Of a DNA stretch of 39,442 bases, positions 8,175 through 16,639 are shown piece after piece (the stretch's first letter is position 1; the number at the start of each line of letters is the position of its first letter). The notes under the pieces are model-generated. The model had not been told where the DNA came from. It searched no databases and worked only from the letters and a program-made list of their open reading frames with translations. Source of the stretch: an uncultured Eubacteriales bacterium (GTDB lineage Bacteria; Bacillota; Clostridia; Oscillospirales; Oscillospiraceae); NCBI GenBank assembly GCA_900549485.1, contig UROG01000023.1:1-39442 (forward strand). The letters run 5' to 3'. Made by a program: the position numbers and the translations under genes.

Positions 8175-8208
8175 AATGCAGAGGTAAAATAGAGAAGGAG
8201 AGTAAGGC

Positions 8209-8625
8209 ATGAAAAAAAGAATTATACGTGTATTATCCCTTGTTTTTGTGCTTGTAATCGTTGCATCTCTGATGCCGAGCGCGCTGGCAGCAGGTTACAG
8301 GACAAAAAACGGCTGGATAATTACCACCGGCGACAGGCTTTTCACAAAAACATCAACCGTAACTATAAAAAATACGACATCTGACGAATTAATCAGAGTG
8401 ACAATTACCGGAATTTCGGGCTGCAAGGTCATAAGAGGTCCGGGAGCGTCATGGGACGGCGGCTGGGTCGGAAGTTCTTTTCTGATATCCCCGCAGGGGA
8501 GTGCGACATTTTACATCAAAACAAAGCTCGGCAGAGCCGGATGTGTGGATTATAGAGTTACCGGTCTTTGGGGCGGAAATGTTTCGTATAGAATAAACGC
8601 ACAAAAGGTTTACGCTTACTGTTAA
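8209..8625 (+). CDS. small secreted protein of unknown function, XRE-linked
   Basis: 138 residues with a clear Sec signal peptide (KKR, then a hydrophobic stretch LSLVFVLVIVASLMPSALA, cleavage likely after ALA at about residue 27). The mature part of about 110 residues is rich in Thr, Gly and beta-prone stretches and has three Cys residues, one at the very C-terminus. No family recognised. AAGGAGAG precedes the ATG. It is driven by the promoter at 8123 that overlaps candidate operators of the divergent XRE regulator. A beta-sandwich-like fold would fit the composition, but a bacteriocin-like or envelope-stress role would be speculation. A strong terminator follows at 8740. Confidence 0.8.
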   Translation: MKKRIIRVLSLVFVLVIVASLMPSALAAGYRTKNGWIITTGDRLFTKTSTVTIKNTTSDELIRVTITGISGCKVIRGPGASWDGGWVGSSFLISPQGSATFYIKTKLGRAGCVDYRVTGLWGGNVSYRINAQKVYAYC

Positions 8626-8739
8626 AAGGTCTGCGGCAGAGCGGACGCAGAGTTTTCAGGCATTGAGCGTAAAATTGAATACGTTGAAAATCATAAAAGG
8701 CTTGGAATTGTGACGATTCAAAGCCCTCTTAACAAACAT

Positions 8740-8785
8740 AAGCACCTGCAAAGGCGGAATCGACGCCCTTGCAGGTGCTTTTTTT
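8740..8785. terminator. intrinsic terminator
   Basis: 16-bp arms (8740-8755 and 8765-8780, one mismatch) built on AAGCACCTGCAAAGGC, followed by a T tract. It lies between the secreted protein gene and the convergent radical SAM gene. Confidence 0.85.
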
Positions 8786-8797
8786 CGGAACAGGCCG

Positions 8798-9691
8798 CTA
8801 TTTTACTCCCGTATAGTCGAAATCAGGGATCATTTCATCGGTCGCGGAGCTTTCATCCTGCCAATAGCCCTCCGTTAGACCGCAGCTGAGCATATATTTG
8901 TACAGGTGGCGGGCGGAAACGGGGTCAACACGCCGCTGAAGCTCCGGAAAGCGTTCAAGTCCGGGCATGGGAGTATACTGGCTCATCAGGGAAAAAAGTA
9001 TGCTTCCGGCGGGGAAGTTGTCGGATATGAGGTCAATTACATTCATGGAATCAAGCTCCTGCTCCGGCAGGATAAGATGGCGCACCAGAACGCCGGAGAC
9101 GAGCATACCGCCGCCGTCCAGCTTATACTTGCCGCGCTGACGGTACATTTCGCGGATCGCGGCAAGAGCGATTTCCGGATAATCGGGCGCAGCGGAGTAT
9201 TTCCTTGAAAGCGCGGCATCGGCATATTTGAAATCGGGCATATAGACCTGCACAAGCCCGTCGAGCATCCTGAGAGTTTCGACCGACTCATAACCGGAGG
9301 AATTCCATACGACCGGTATCCCAAGCTCAAGCCCGTCCAGCGCCTCCGCTATCGCACGGGAAAAGTGCGTGGGAGTTACGAGATTGATGTTGTGTACGCC
9401 CTCGTCCCTGAGACGCAGCATGATATCGCGCAGCCTCCGGACGGAGACGGTCTCGCCTGTTGAGGCGGGACGGCTGATCTCACGGTTCTGGCAGAAAACG
9501 CACCTTAGATTGCAGCCGGAAAAAAATATTGTACCTGATCCTTTCAGCCCGCTTATGCACGGCTCCTCGCCGAAGTGCGGGGCGGCTCTTGCGATCACCG
9601 GAAGACAGGGACTTGCGCATATCCCGCCGCCGCTGACGCTCCCTCTCAAAGCGCCGCAGCGCCTCGGACAGTCGCTGCAAAAATACTCCAT
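8798..9691 (-). CDS. radical SAM protein, PflA-like activating enzyme
   Basis: The radical SAM motif CNLRCVFC (about residues 60-67) binds the [4Fe-4S] cluster that cleaves S-adenosylmethionine. Upstream Cys residues (CSDCPRRC near the N-terminus, then CASPC) suggest an auxiliary metal site. The length of 297 residues, and blocks such as NLVTPTHF, VVWNSSGYES and MPDFKY, match the group annotated as pyruvate-formate-lyase activating-enzyme-like proteins. No glycyl-radical enzyme is adjacent, so the target is unknown. The second ATG (9691) is preferred because GAGGTG is 8 nt before it but only 2 nt before the first ATG (9697). Confidence 0.88.
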   Translation of the reverse strand: MEYFCSDCPRRCGALRGSVSGGGICASPCLPVIARAAPHFGEEPCISGLKGSGTIFFSGCNLRCVFCQNREISRPASTGETVSVRRLRDIMLRLRDEGVHNINLVTPTHFSRAIAEALDGLELGIPVVWNSSGYESVETLRMLDGLVQVYMPDFKYADAALSRKYSAAPDYPEIALAAIREMYRQRGKYKLDGGGMLVSGVLVRHLILPEQELDSMNVIDLISDNFPAGSILFSLMSQYTPMPGLERFPELQRRVDPVSARHLYKYMLSCGLTEGYWQDESSATDEMIPDFDYTGVK

Positions 9692-9903
9692 TTCCATGAC
9701 ACCTCACAGCAAAATAGCAAATATACAAAAATAACAAAAAAAGGGAATCTGATGAGCTGATTATACCGCTGATTTGTCTAATATGCAAGAAAACGTAAAA
9801 AACGAAAAAAAGTACATGATTTTCCGAAAATTTGTGATAAAATAGACACGACATCAGGAAGATGTGATAAAAGCAACAGAAATTTGCTGTTTTCGGAGAA
9901 GCG

Positions 9904-10395
9904 ATGCTTGATATTGTCCTTGTTGAACCGGAGATACCCCATAATACGGGCGCCATTGCAAGAACCTGCGCCGCAACGGGCGCTGCGCTGCACCTTATCA
10001 AGCCGCTTGGTTTTGATATTTCGGATAAGGCCGTAAAGCGATGCGGGCTTGATTATTGGTACCTTGTGAATATTTCGGTGTATGAAAATCTTGACGAATT
10101 TTTTGAGAAACACGGGGACGCCAATATCTATCTCGCAACGACCAAAGCCCCGAGGGCTTATCATGAGGTCGATATGACCGGGGATACGACGCTGATGTTC
10201 GGTAAGGAAACTGCCGGCCTTCCCGCATGGCTGCGTGAAAAGTACTGTGACAGATGCATACGTATTCCGATGATAAGCGAGGCTCGAAGCCTCAACCTTT
10301 CAAATTCGGTTGCCATACTTGCGTATGAGGCGCTGCGGCAGCAGGGATTTCCGGGGCTGCTTGAAACAGGCTCGATGAGCGCGGGCGCTGTCTGA
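9904..10395 (+). CDS. trmL: tRNA (cytidine(34)-2'-O)-methyltransferase
   Basis: SPOUT-class methyltransferase that 2'-O-methylates the wobble nucleotide of certain leucine tRNAs using SAM. At 163 residues it is the normal length. Motifs: the N-terminal VLVEPEIPHNTGAIARTCAATG, and the C-terminal trefoil knot with LMFGKETAGLP, IPMISEARSLNLSNSVAILAYEALRQ. These are hallmark TrmL sequences. It precedes the glycolytic run on the same strand. A weak hairpin (ACGGC/GCCGT) with a T tract near 10411 may separate it from pgk. Confidence 0.94.
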   Translation: MLDIVLVEPEIPHNTGAIARTCAATGAALHLIKPLGFDISDKAVKRCGLDYWYLVNISVYENLDEFFEKHGDANIYLATTKAPRAYHEVDMTGDTTLMFGKETAGLPAWLREKYCDRCIRIPMISEARSLNLSNSVAILAYEALRQQGFPGLLETGSMSAGAV

Positions 10396-10466
10396 CCATG
10401 TTTCCCCACGGCGCGTGCCGTTTTGTCTATATTTATAATATGTATATTTTTTTGTAGGAGGCACTT

Positions 10467-11732
10467 ATGAACTACAATAAGAAAACCGTTTGCGATGCAG
10501 ACGTGAAGGGCAAGAAAGTCCTTCTCCGCTGTGACTTCAACGTTCCTCAGGATAAGACCACGGGCGAAATCACCAGCGACAAGCGTATCCGCGCGGCCCT
10601 GCCCACCATCAAGTATCTTCTCGATAACGGAGCTGCTGTTATTGCCTGCTCCCATCTCGGCAAGCCCAACGCCACCTATGAGTCTTTTGTAAAAAAGCAG
10701 ACCGAAAAGGGCAAGGACCCTGCAACTCTTACCGAAGAAGCATGGAAAAAGTCTCTTAAAAAGCTGACTCTTGCTCCCGTTGCAAAGCGCCTGTCAGAGC
10801 TTCTCGGTCAGGAGGTTATCTTTGCTTCCGATACCGTAGGCGAGGACGCAAAGGCAAAAGCCGCCGCACTCAAGCCCGGTCAGATCCTGCTTCTTGAGAA
10901 CCTGCGTTTTGACAAGGGTGAGACGAAGAACGACCCCGCGTTTGCCAAAAAGCTTGCCGACATGGCAGACCTGTTCGTCTCTGACGCGTTCGGCACCGTA
11001 CACAGAGCGCATGCTTCCACAGCCGGTGTGGCGGACTATCTTGACGCCTACTCCGGACTTCTTGTTGACAAGGAGCTGTCCATTATGGGCAAGGCGCTTG
11101 ACAATCCTGCGCGTCCCTTCGTTGCCGTTCTGGGCGGTGCAAAGGTCTCCGATAAGATCAACGTTATAAACAATCTCCTTGAAAAGGCCGATACCATCAT
11201 CATCGGCGGCGGTATGGCATATACCTTCAAGAAGGCGCAGGGCTATGAGATAGGTATGTCTCTGCTTGAGGCTGACCGTATCGACTATGCAAAGGAAATG
11301 ATCGCCAAGGCGGAAGCCAAGGGCGTCAAGCTCCTCCTGCCGGTTGACAATTACTGCGCGGCGGAGTTTTCCGCAGACGCGGAGCCCGTTCTCTGCGAAG
11401 GCGACATTCCCGCAAACCTGATGGGCATGGACATCGGTCCCAAGACCGTGGAGCTGTTCTCCGACGCAGTCAAGAACGCAAAGACCATCGTCTGGAACGG
11501 ACCTATGGGCGTGTTTGAGTTTGACAAGTTCGCGGGCGGCACCAAGGCAATGGCAAAGGCGCTTGCCGAGTCCGGCGCGATCACGATCGTAGGCGGCGGC
11601 GACAGCGCGGCGGCGGTCGAAAAGCTCGGCTTTGCGGATAAGATCACTCATATTTCCACCGGCGGCGGCGCAAGCCTTGAATTCCTTGAAGGCAAGGAAC
11701 TCCCCGGCGTGGCTTGCCTCCTCGATAAATAA
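10467..11732 (+). CDS. pgk: phosphoglycerate kinase
   Basis: Transfers phosphate from 1,3-bisphosphoglycerate to ADP in glycolysis. Motifs: LLRCDFNVPQD near the N-terminus, VIACSHLGKP, LLENLRFDKGE, VAVLGGAKVSDKI, and the C-terminal nucleotide loop IVGGGDSAAAVEKLG followed by HISTGGGASLEFLEG. At 421 residues it is about 25 longer than typical bacterial Pgk. The extra residues form a Lys-rich insertion (about residues 72-96) between SHLGKP and LAPVAKRL. AGGAGG precedes the ATG. It is the first gene of the pgk-tpiA-gpmI run; gap is not in the window. Confidence 0.97.
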   Translation: MNYNKKTVCDADVKGKKVLLRCDFNVPQDKTTGEITSDKRIRAALPTIKYLLDNGAAVIACSHLGKPNATYESFVKKQTEKGKDPATLTEEAWKKSLKKLTLAPVAKRLSELLGQEVIFASDTVGEDAKAKAAALKPGQILLLENLRFDKGETKNDPAFAKKLADMADLFVSDAFGTVHRAHASTAGVADYLDAYSGLLVDKELSIMGKALDNPARPFVAVLGGAKVSDKINVINNLLEKADTIIIGGGMAYTFKKAQGYEIGMSLLEADRIDYAKEMIAKAEAKGVKLLLPVDNYCAAEFSADAEPVLCEGDIPANLMGMDIGPKTVELFSDAVKNAKTIVWNGPMGVFEFDKFAGGTKAMAKALAESGAITIVGGGDSAAAVEKLGFADKITHISTGGGASLEFLEGKELPGVACLLDK

Positions 11733-11770
11733 AACAACAATAAATTTTAATTATAAAACGGAGATACAAA

Positions 11771-12544
11771 ATGAACAGAAAGTATCGTAAAACAATAATC
11801 GCCGGCAATTGGAAAATGAACATGACCAATTCCGCCATCAAGCCTTTTATTGAAGAACTCAAAGCAAATCTTCCCAAAAACAAGCAGTGCGAGATCGTCC
11901 TCTGCACCCCTGCCGTCATGATCCAGAACATGGTCAAGACCGGTAAGGAATGTAAGGTAGCGGCCGGCGGTCAGGATGTAAGCACCTTTGAAAAGGGCGC
12001 ATACACCGGCGAGATATCCGCAGCCATGCTTGCCGACATCGCCGCAAAATACTGCATCGTCGGTCACTCCGAGCGCCGTCAGTATCACGCCGAGACCGAT
12101 CAGCAGGTCAACATCAAAGCAAAGGCTCTGCTTGAAAAGGGCATCTGCCCCATTATCTGCGTAGGCGAGAGCCTTGAGCAGCGTGAGATGGATCTCACTA
12201 TGGAATATGTTTCCTACCAGGTCAAGGCCGCCCTCAGCGGTATTGACGCGACTACACTCCGCCGCTGCGTCATCGCGTATGAGCCCATCTGGGCCATCGG
12301 AACCGGCAAGACCGCGACCGCAGAGCAGGCACAGGAAGTCTGCGAGGGCATCCGCGCCGTTATCCGCAAGATCTACGGTGCGCGTCCTGCACGCGCCGTT
12401 TCCATTCTCTACGGCGGCAGCATGAACGCGAAGAACGCGGCTGAGCTTCTCAGCCAGCCTGACATTGACGGCGGCCTTATCGGCGGCGCTTCTCTCAAGC
12501 CGGTTGACTTTGCAGCTATCGTTGCGGCGACCGCACAGAACTGA
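11771..12544 (+). CDS. tpiA: triosephosphate isomerase
   Basis: Interconverts dihydroxyacetone phosphate and glyceraldehyde 3-phosphate. 257 residues, normal for the family. Catalytic residues are visible: Lys in AGNWKMNM (about 16), His in IVGHSERRQYH (about 97), Glu in IAYEPIWAIGTGKTAT (about 169), and the phosphate loop LYGGSMNAKNA. It starts 38 nt after pgk with GGAGA upstream, so is very likely in the same transcript. A long hairpin follows before gpmI. Confidence 0.97.
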   Translation: MNRKYRKTIIAGNWKMNMTNSAIKPFIEELKANLPKNKQCEIVLCTPAVMIQNMVKTGKECKVAAGGQDVSTFEKGAYTGEISAAMLADIAAKYCIVGHSERRQYHAETDQQVNIKAKALLEKGICPIICVGESLEQREMDLTMEYVSYQVKAALSGIDATTLRRCVIAYEPIWAIGTGKTATAEQAQEVCEGIRAVIRKIYGARPARAVSILYGGSMNAKNAAELLSQPDIDGGLIGGASLKPVDFAAIVAATAQN

Positions 12545-12578
12545 TATTCGATAAGAGACAGAAAATTTCATCTGACTG

Positions 12579-12615
12579 CGTGTGTTTTCCCCGAGTTAAT
12601 CGGGAAAAACACACG
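12579..12615. other. long hairpin between tpiA and gpmI
   Basis: 16-bp arms starting CGTGTGTTTT with one mismatch and a GTTAA loop. No T tract follows on either strand. It is more likely an RNA processing or stability hairpin within the glycolytic transcript than a terminator. Confidence 0.55.
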
Positions 12616-12664
12616 GATATAAATCGGGTGAACTGTTTTGCAATCGAAAAGGTGTAAGTAAATA

Positions 12665-14194
12665 ATGGAGAACAAAATGAGTAAAAAAGCTGTTCTTGTA
12701 ATTATGGATGGCTTCGGCATCGCAAAGCCCACTGCCGGAAACGCGATCGCCCAGGCCAGAACCCCGAATCTTGACCGCCTTTTTGCATCCTATCCCACCT
12801 CTCAGCTTCAGGCGTCCGGACTTGACGTCGGTTTGCCGGAGGGACAGATGGGCAATTCCGAGGTAGGTCATACCAATATCGGCGCAGGACGCGTGGTTTT
12901 CCAGATCCTGCCCAAGATGAGTCAGGAAATCAAAAACGGCAGGTTTTTTGAAAACAAGGCATATATAAAGGCCATGGAAGACGCCAAGGCCTCCGGCAAA
13001 AAGCTCCATATCATGGGACTGCTTTCCACCGGCGGCGTTCACAGCCATCTTGATCATATTTTCGGCATTCTCGATATGGCAAAGCAGCGCGGCGTCGAAA
13101 AGGTGTACGTACACTGCTTCCTTGACGGGCGCGACGTCGCCCCAAAGAGCGGCGCGGGCTTTGTAAAGCAGCTTCAGGATAAGTGCGATGAGCTTGGCAA
13201 TGCGAAGATAGCAACATTGCAGGGACGCTTCTGGGGCATGGACAGAGACAAGCGCTGGGATCGTGTCGAAAAGGGCTATAACGCGATAGTCTGCGGTGAG
13301 GGTGTTATGAATACCGACGCCGTCGCCGCCGTCGAGGCAAGCTATGCCGCCGACAAGACTGATGAGTTTGTGGAGCCTGTTGTCGTGTGCCCTGACGGCG
13401 TTATCGACAAGGGCGACAGCGTTATCTTCATGAACTTCCGTCCGGATCGCGCAAGAGAGATGACATGGGCGCTCAATCTTGAGGACTTTGACGGCTTCAA
13501 GCGCAAAAAGACCGTGTATCCGCTTTCCTTTGTCTGCACTGCGCAGTATGATGAGACACTGCCCCTTCCTATTGCGTATCCGCCTGAGGTTATTGAGAAC
13601 ACCCTTGGCGAGTATGTCAGTGAAAAGGGACTCAAGCAGTTCCGCGTTGCCGAGACTGAAAAGTATGCGCATGTCACGTTTTTCTTCAACGGCGGCGTCG
13701 AGAAGCAGAGCGAGGGCGAGGATCGCTGCCTTGTCCCGTCTCCCAAGGAATTTCCCACCTATGACCTTGTTCCGGCTATGAGTGCCTTCAAAGTTTGCGA
13801 CAAGCTGGTCGAGGCTATCGCTTCCGATAAATATGACCTTATTGTCTGCAACTTTGCAAACTGCGACATGGTCGGTCACACCGGCGTTATGGCCGCCGCA
13901 GTCGAGGCGGTCGAGACGGTTGACACATGCATCGGGCGCATAATGGCGGAGATGGAGAAGCATTCCGATTCCACGCTCTTTGTCACGGCCGACCACGGCA
14001 ATGCCGACTGCATGTTTGACGAAACGGGAAAGGTCAATACCGCCCATACGACAAACCCCGTGCCGTTCACAGTCTGCAAGAAGGGAATAAAGCTCAGAAA
14101 CGGCAGACTTGCCGATATCGCTCCCACCATCCTCAAAGTGATGGGGCTTGATCAGCCTGCGGAGATGACCGGCGAGTGCCTTATAACAGAATAA
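12665..14194 (+). CDS. gpmI: 2,3-bisphosphoglycerate-independent phosphoglycerate mutase
   Basis: Metal-dependent mutase of the alkaline-phosphatase superfamily that converts 3- to 2-phosphoglycerate. 509 residues, normal length. Visible motifs: the metal site VIMDGFGIAKP, the catalytic serine in MGNSEVGHTNIGAGRVV (about residues 61-77), FLDGRDVAPKS, FRPDRAREM and the C-terminal metal ligands in VTADHGNADCM and AHTTNPVPF. AAGGTG lies about 9 nt before ATG 12665; an internal ATG four codons later is less well placed. Third member of the glycolytic run. Confidence 0.97.
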   Translation: MENKMSKKAVLVIMDGFGIAKPTAGNAIAQARTPNLDRLFASYPTSQLQASGLDVGLPEGQMGNSEVGHTNIGAGRVVFQILPKMSQEIKNGRFFENKAYIKAMEDAKASGKKLHIMGLLSTGGVHSHLDHIFGILDMAKQRGVEKVYVHCFLDGRDVAPKSGAGFVKQLQDKCDELGNAKIATLQGRFWGMDRDKRWDRVEKGYNAIVCGEGVMNTDAVAAVEASYAADKTDEFVEPVVVCPDGVIDKGDSVIFMNFRPDRAREMTWALNLEDFDGFKRKKTVYPLSFVCTAQYDETLPLPIAYPPEVIENTLGEYVSEKGLKQFRVAETEKYAHVTFFFNGGVEKQSEGEDRCLVPSPKEFPTYDLVPAMSAFKVCDKLVEAIASDKYDLIVCNFANCDMVGHTGVMAAAVEAVETVDTCIGRIMAEMEKHSDSTLFVTADHGNADCMFDETGKVNTAHTTNPVPFTVCKKGIKLRNGRLADIAPTILKVMGLDQPAEMTGECLITE

Positions 14195-14283
14195 GTCCCG
14201 CACAAAAAAGCGGAAAAAATTATTAAATACGGCCGGCCGCAGAACTTAGGCTATACGGTCGGCTGAAAAGAAGGGAGATCACT

Positions 14284-14976
14284 ATGATCTATACCAGCGA
14301 AGTAAACAATATGTGTCCTGTCGCTAAGGGAGCATATCATGGTCCCGCCCCCATTCCCGAAGAGGGCAAATGGGTTCAGGCAAAGCAGATTTCCGACATT
14401 TCCGGCTTTACCCACGGCATCGGCTGGTGCGCACCTCAGCAGGGCGCGTGCAAGCTCACTCTCAACATCAAGAACGGCGTCATCGAGGAAGCTCTTGTTG
14501 AGACGATCGGCTGCTCCGGCATGACCCATTCCGCCGCAATGGCATCCGAGATACTTATCGGCAAGACGATTCTTGAAGCTCTGAATACCGACCTCGTGTG
14601 CGACGCGATCAACACCGCAATGCGTGAGCTGTTCCTGCAAATCGTTTACGGCCGTTCTCAGTCCGCTTTCTCCGAAGACGGTCTGGCAATCGGCGCTTCT
14701 TTGGAAGACCTCGGCAAGGGTCTGCGTTCTCAGGTCGGCACAATGTTCGCTACCAAGGAAAAGGGACCCCGCTATCTGGAACTCACCGAGGGCTACGTCA
14801 CCCGCATCGCTCTCAATAAGGACGATGAGATCGTCGGTTATGAGTTTGTAAGCATCGGCAAGATGATGGACTTTATCAAGAAGGGCATAGACGCCAATGA
14901 GGCGCTTGAGAAGGCAAAGGGTCATTACGGTCAGTGGGATACCGCTGCAAAGTACATAGACCCCCGTCAGGAATAA
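14284..14976 (+). CDS. NifU-like iron-sulfur cluster assembly scaffold protein
   Basis: 230-residue protein resembling the NifU/IscU N-terminal scaffold fold. Candidate cluster ligands are Cys49 and Cys55 in CAPQQGAC, the Cys in ETIGCSGMTHSAAMASEI (about residue 79; compare the GC-x-A-I-A-S-S motif of IscU) and the Cys in TDLVCDAIN (about 105). The C-terminal half has no recognisable cluster domain. GGGAG precedes the ATG. It is followed after 18 nt by the GGGtGRT gene. This two-gene arrangement recurs, as far as I recall, in Clostridia, which suggests the pair acts together. A standard SUF/ISC system is not present here. Confidence 0.85.
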   Translation: MIYTSEVNNMCPVAKGAYHGPAPIPEEGKWVQAKQISDISGFTHGIGWCAPQQGACKLTLNIKNGVIEEALVETIGCSGMTHSAAMASEILIGKTILEALNTDLVCDAINTAMRELFLQIVYGRSQSAFSEDGLAIGASLEDLGKGLRSQVGTMFATKEKGPRYLELTEGYVTRIALNKDDEIVGYEFVSIGKMMDFIKKGIDANEALEKAKGHYGQWDTAAKYIDPRQE

Positions 14977-14994
14977 GAGAAGGAGGACAGATTA

Positions 14995-15993
14995 ATGGCA
15001 CTTTTTGAGAATTACGAAAGAAGAATCGACAAAATAAATGCCGTCCTCGCTCAGTACGGTATTGCTTCCGTTGAGGAATGCAGAGAGCTCTGCAAGTCAA
15101 AGGGCTTTGATCCCTATGAGATCGCGGCGGGAATTCAGCCTATATGCTTTGAAAACGTCCGCTGGGCATACTGTGTCGGCGCGGCTATCGCTATCAAGTC
15201 CGGCGTAAAGACTGCGGCAGAGGCTGCAAAGTGCATCGGCATCGGCCTCCAGAGCTTCTGCCTTGACGGCAGTGTCGCAGAAGATCGTAAGGTCGGTCTC
15301 GGCCACGGCAATCTCGGCGCAATGCTTCTCAGCGATGAGACTAAGTGCTTCGCTTTCCTCGCCGGTCATGAATCCTTTGCCGCTGCGGAAGGCGCTATCG
15401 GTATCGTCAAGAACGCGAACAAGGCGCGTAAAGCTCCTCTGCGCGTTATCCTCAACGGTCTCGGCAAGGATGCAGCTCAGATCATATCCCGTATCAACGG
15501 CTTCACCTATGTCCAGACTCAGTTTGACTACTACACCGGCGAGCTGAAGGTCGTCCGCGAGATCGCTTACTCCGACGGCGAGCGCAAGAACGTCCGCTGC
15601 TACGGCTGTGACGATGTCCGCGAGGGCGTTGCCGTCATGCACTTTGAGGGCGTTGACGTTTCCATCACCGGCAACTCCACCAATCCCACCCGCTTCCAGC
15701 ATCCCGTTGCGGGTACCTATAAGAAGGAATGTGTCGAGCAGGGCAAGAAGTACTTCTCTGTTGCTTCCGGCGGCGGCACCGGCAGAACCCTGCATCCCGA
15801 CAATATGGCGGCAGGCCCCGCTTCCTACGGTATGACCGATACCATGGGCCGTATGCACTCCGACGCTCAGTTTGCAGGCTCCTCCTCCGTGCCCGCGCAC
15901 GTTGAGATGATGGGCTTCCTCGGCATGGGCAACAACCCCATGGTCGGCGCGACTGTCGCAGTTGCCGTCGCAACCGCAGAGGCAATGAAGTAA
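14995..15993 (+). CDS. GGGtGRT-family protein
   Basis: 332-residue protein of the family named after its motif, here SGGGTGRTLHPDN at about residues 257-269. Biochemical function is not known to me. Other conserved-looking features are several Cys (ECRELCKSKG near residue 27, YCVG, KCIG, CLDG, CYGCDD at about 202) and a glycine-rich C-terminus, FLGMGNNPMVGATVAVAVA. AAGGAGG lies 6-8 nt before the ATG. It is coupled to the NifU-like gene just upstream, so a role tied to Fe-S cluster delivery or a cluster-containing enzyme is plausible. High use of C-ending codons in this and the previous gene suggests strong expression. Confidence 0.9.
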   Translation: MALFENYERRIDKINAVLAQYGIASVEECRELCKSKGFDPYEIAAGIQPICFENVRWAYCVGAAIAIKSGVKTAAEAAKCIGIGLQSFCLDGSVAEDRKVGLGHGNLGAMLLSDETKCFAFLAGHESFAAAEGAIGIVKNANKARKAPLRVILNGLGKDAAQIISRINGFTYVQTQFDYYTGELKVVREIAYSDGERKNVRCYGCDDVREGVAVMHFEGVDVSITGNSTNPTRFQHPVAGTYKKECVEQGKKYFSVASGGGTGRTLHPDNMAAGPASYGMTDTMGRMHSDAQFAGSSSVPAHVEMMGFLGMGNNPMVGATVAVAVATAEAMK

Positions 15994-16011
15994 GAAGTTA
16001 ACCCAAAAACC

Positions 16012-16057
16012 GATGAAAAGCTCTCAGTTTGTGAAAGAACTGGGAGCTTTTTTCATC
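16012..16057. terminator. bidirectional intrinsic terminator
   Basis: Long stem with arms 16012-16029 and 16038-16057, around AAAGCTCTCAGTT and its complement, with a T tract on the plus strand and the A-rich equivalent on the other. It ends the GGGtGRT transcript and the convergent XRE gene. Confidence 0.85.
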
Positions 16058-16066
16058 TGCGTAACG

Positions 16067-16396
16067 TTATTTGTCGTTGATAGCGGACATAGCACTTTGA
16101 ATCATTTTGTATATCAATTCTCCCTGACTTGGTGTAGCGTTTTTCAGAAGATCAAATATCTGTTCTGCACCGTTTGCGGCAGCGTTATCAAGAGAGTCCG
16201 CCAGCAGATAACTTGGGGAGACGTTAAGCTGCCTGCAAAGTTCAACAAACATAGGAAGGCTTGGAGTTTTTGTGCCGCCTTCAATTTGCCGGAGATATGT
16301 GGCATTGATATTACATAACTCTGAAAGCTTTTCGCCTGTTAGTCCCTTGTCCCTTCTTGCAGATTTAATTCTGCTTCCTAATCCTGTCCTATCCAT
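16067..16396 (-). CDS. XRE-family regulator (second divergent pair)
   Basis: 109 residues. N-terminal HTH of the Cro/C1 type: LGSRIKSARRDKGLTGEKLSE, then NINATYLRQIEGGTKTPSL, and the usual LCRQLNVSPSYLLAD. The C-terminal 40 residues (NGAEQIFDLLKN...IYKMIQSAM) could be a dimerisation helix pair. The start is ATG 16396 because GGAGG lies 5 nt upstream; a GTG/ATG further upstream has no site. It is divergent from a secreted protein gene at 16640, mirroring the unrelated pair at 7898/8209. It probably binds the 15-bp direct repeats at 16433 and 16493. Confidence 0.9.
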   Translation of the reverse strand: MDRTGLGSRIKSARRDKGLTGEKLSELCNINATYLRQIEGGTKTPSLPMFVELCRQLNVSPSYLLADSLDNAAANGAEQIFDLLKNATPSQGELIYKMIQSAMSAINDK

Positions 16397-16432
16397 TTCA
16401 ACCTCCAATGGCTGCGATTAGTATAAGTTTTA

Positions 16433-16507
16433 TTAGCTTAAAGCATACATATCTGTTGACTTTTATGATAGGTTCTGTTAGGATATATTATGTTAGCTAA
16501 AAGCATA
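16433..16507. promoter_or_regulatory. 15-bp operator-like direct repeats
   Basis: TTAGCTTAAAGCATA (16433-16447) and TTAGCTAAAAGCATA (16493-16507) differ at one base and lie 60 bp apart in the divergent intergenic region. Each contains the small palindrome GCT-AAA-AGC. They flank -10-like elements on both strands (TATACT on minus at 16420-16425, TATATT on plus at 16484-16489). Likely binding sites for the adjacent XRE protein; the distance would suit looping or two-sided control. Confidence 0.55.
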
Positions 16508-16639
16508 TACTAATGATAGAGGGGTGGTTATTTGGGCTGTTATTTGCTGACTCGTTAATATACGTCTTTCACCCGAAGCAAAAGTTGTTGTTCTTTAAGA
16601 TAGAGACACATTTTAGAAAAACAAACAGGAGTTTATGTT

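Noticed and set aside
12596..14203. 535-codon open frame opposite gpmI
   Set aside because: Antisense shadow. The same effect occurs opposite pgk, tpiA and the GGGtGRT gene, all of which have strong codon bias.
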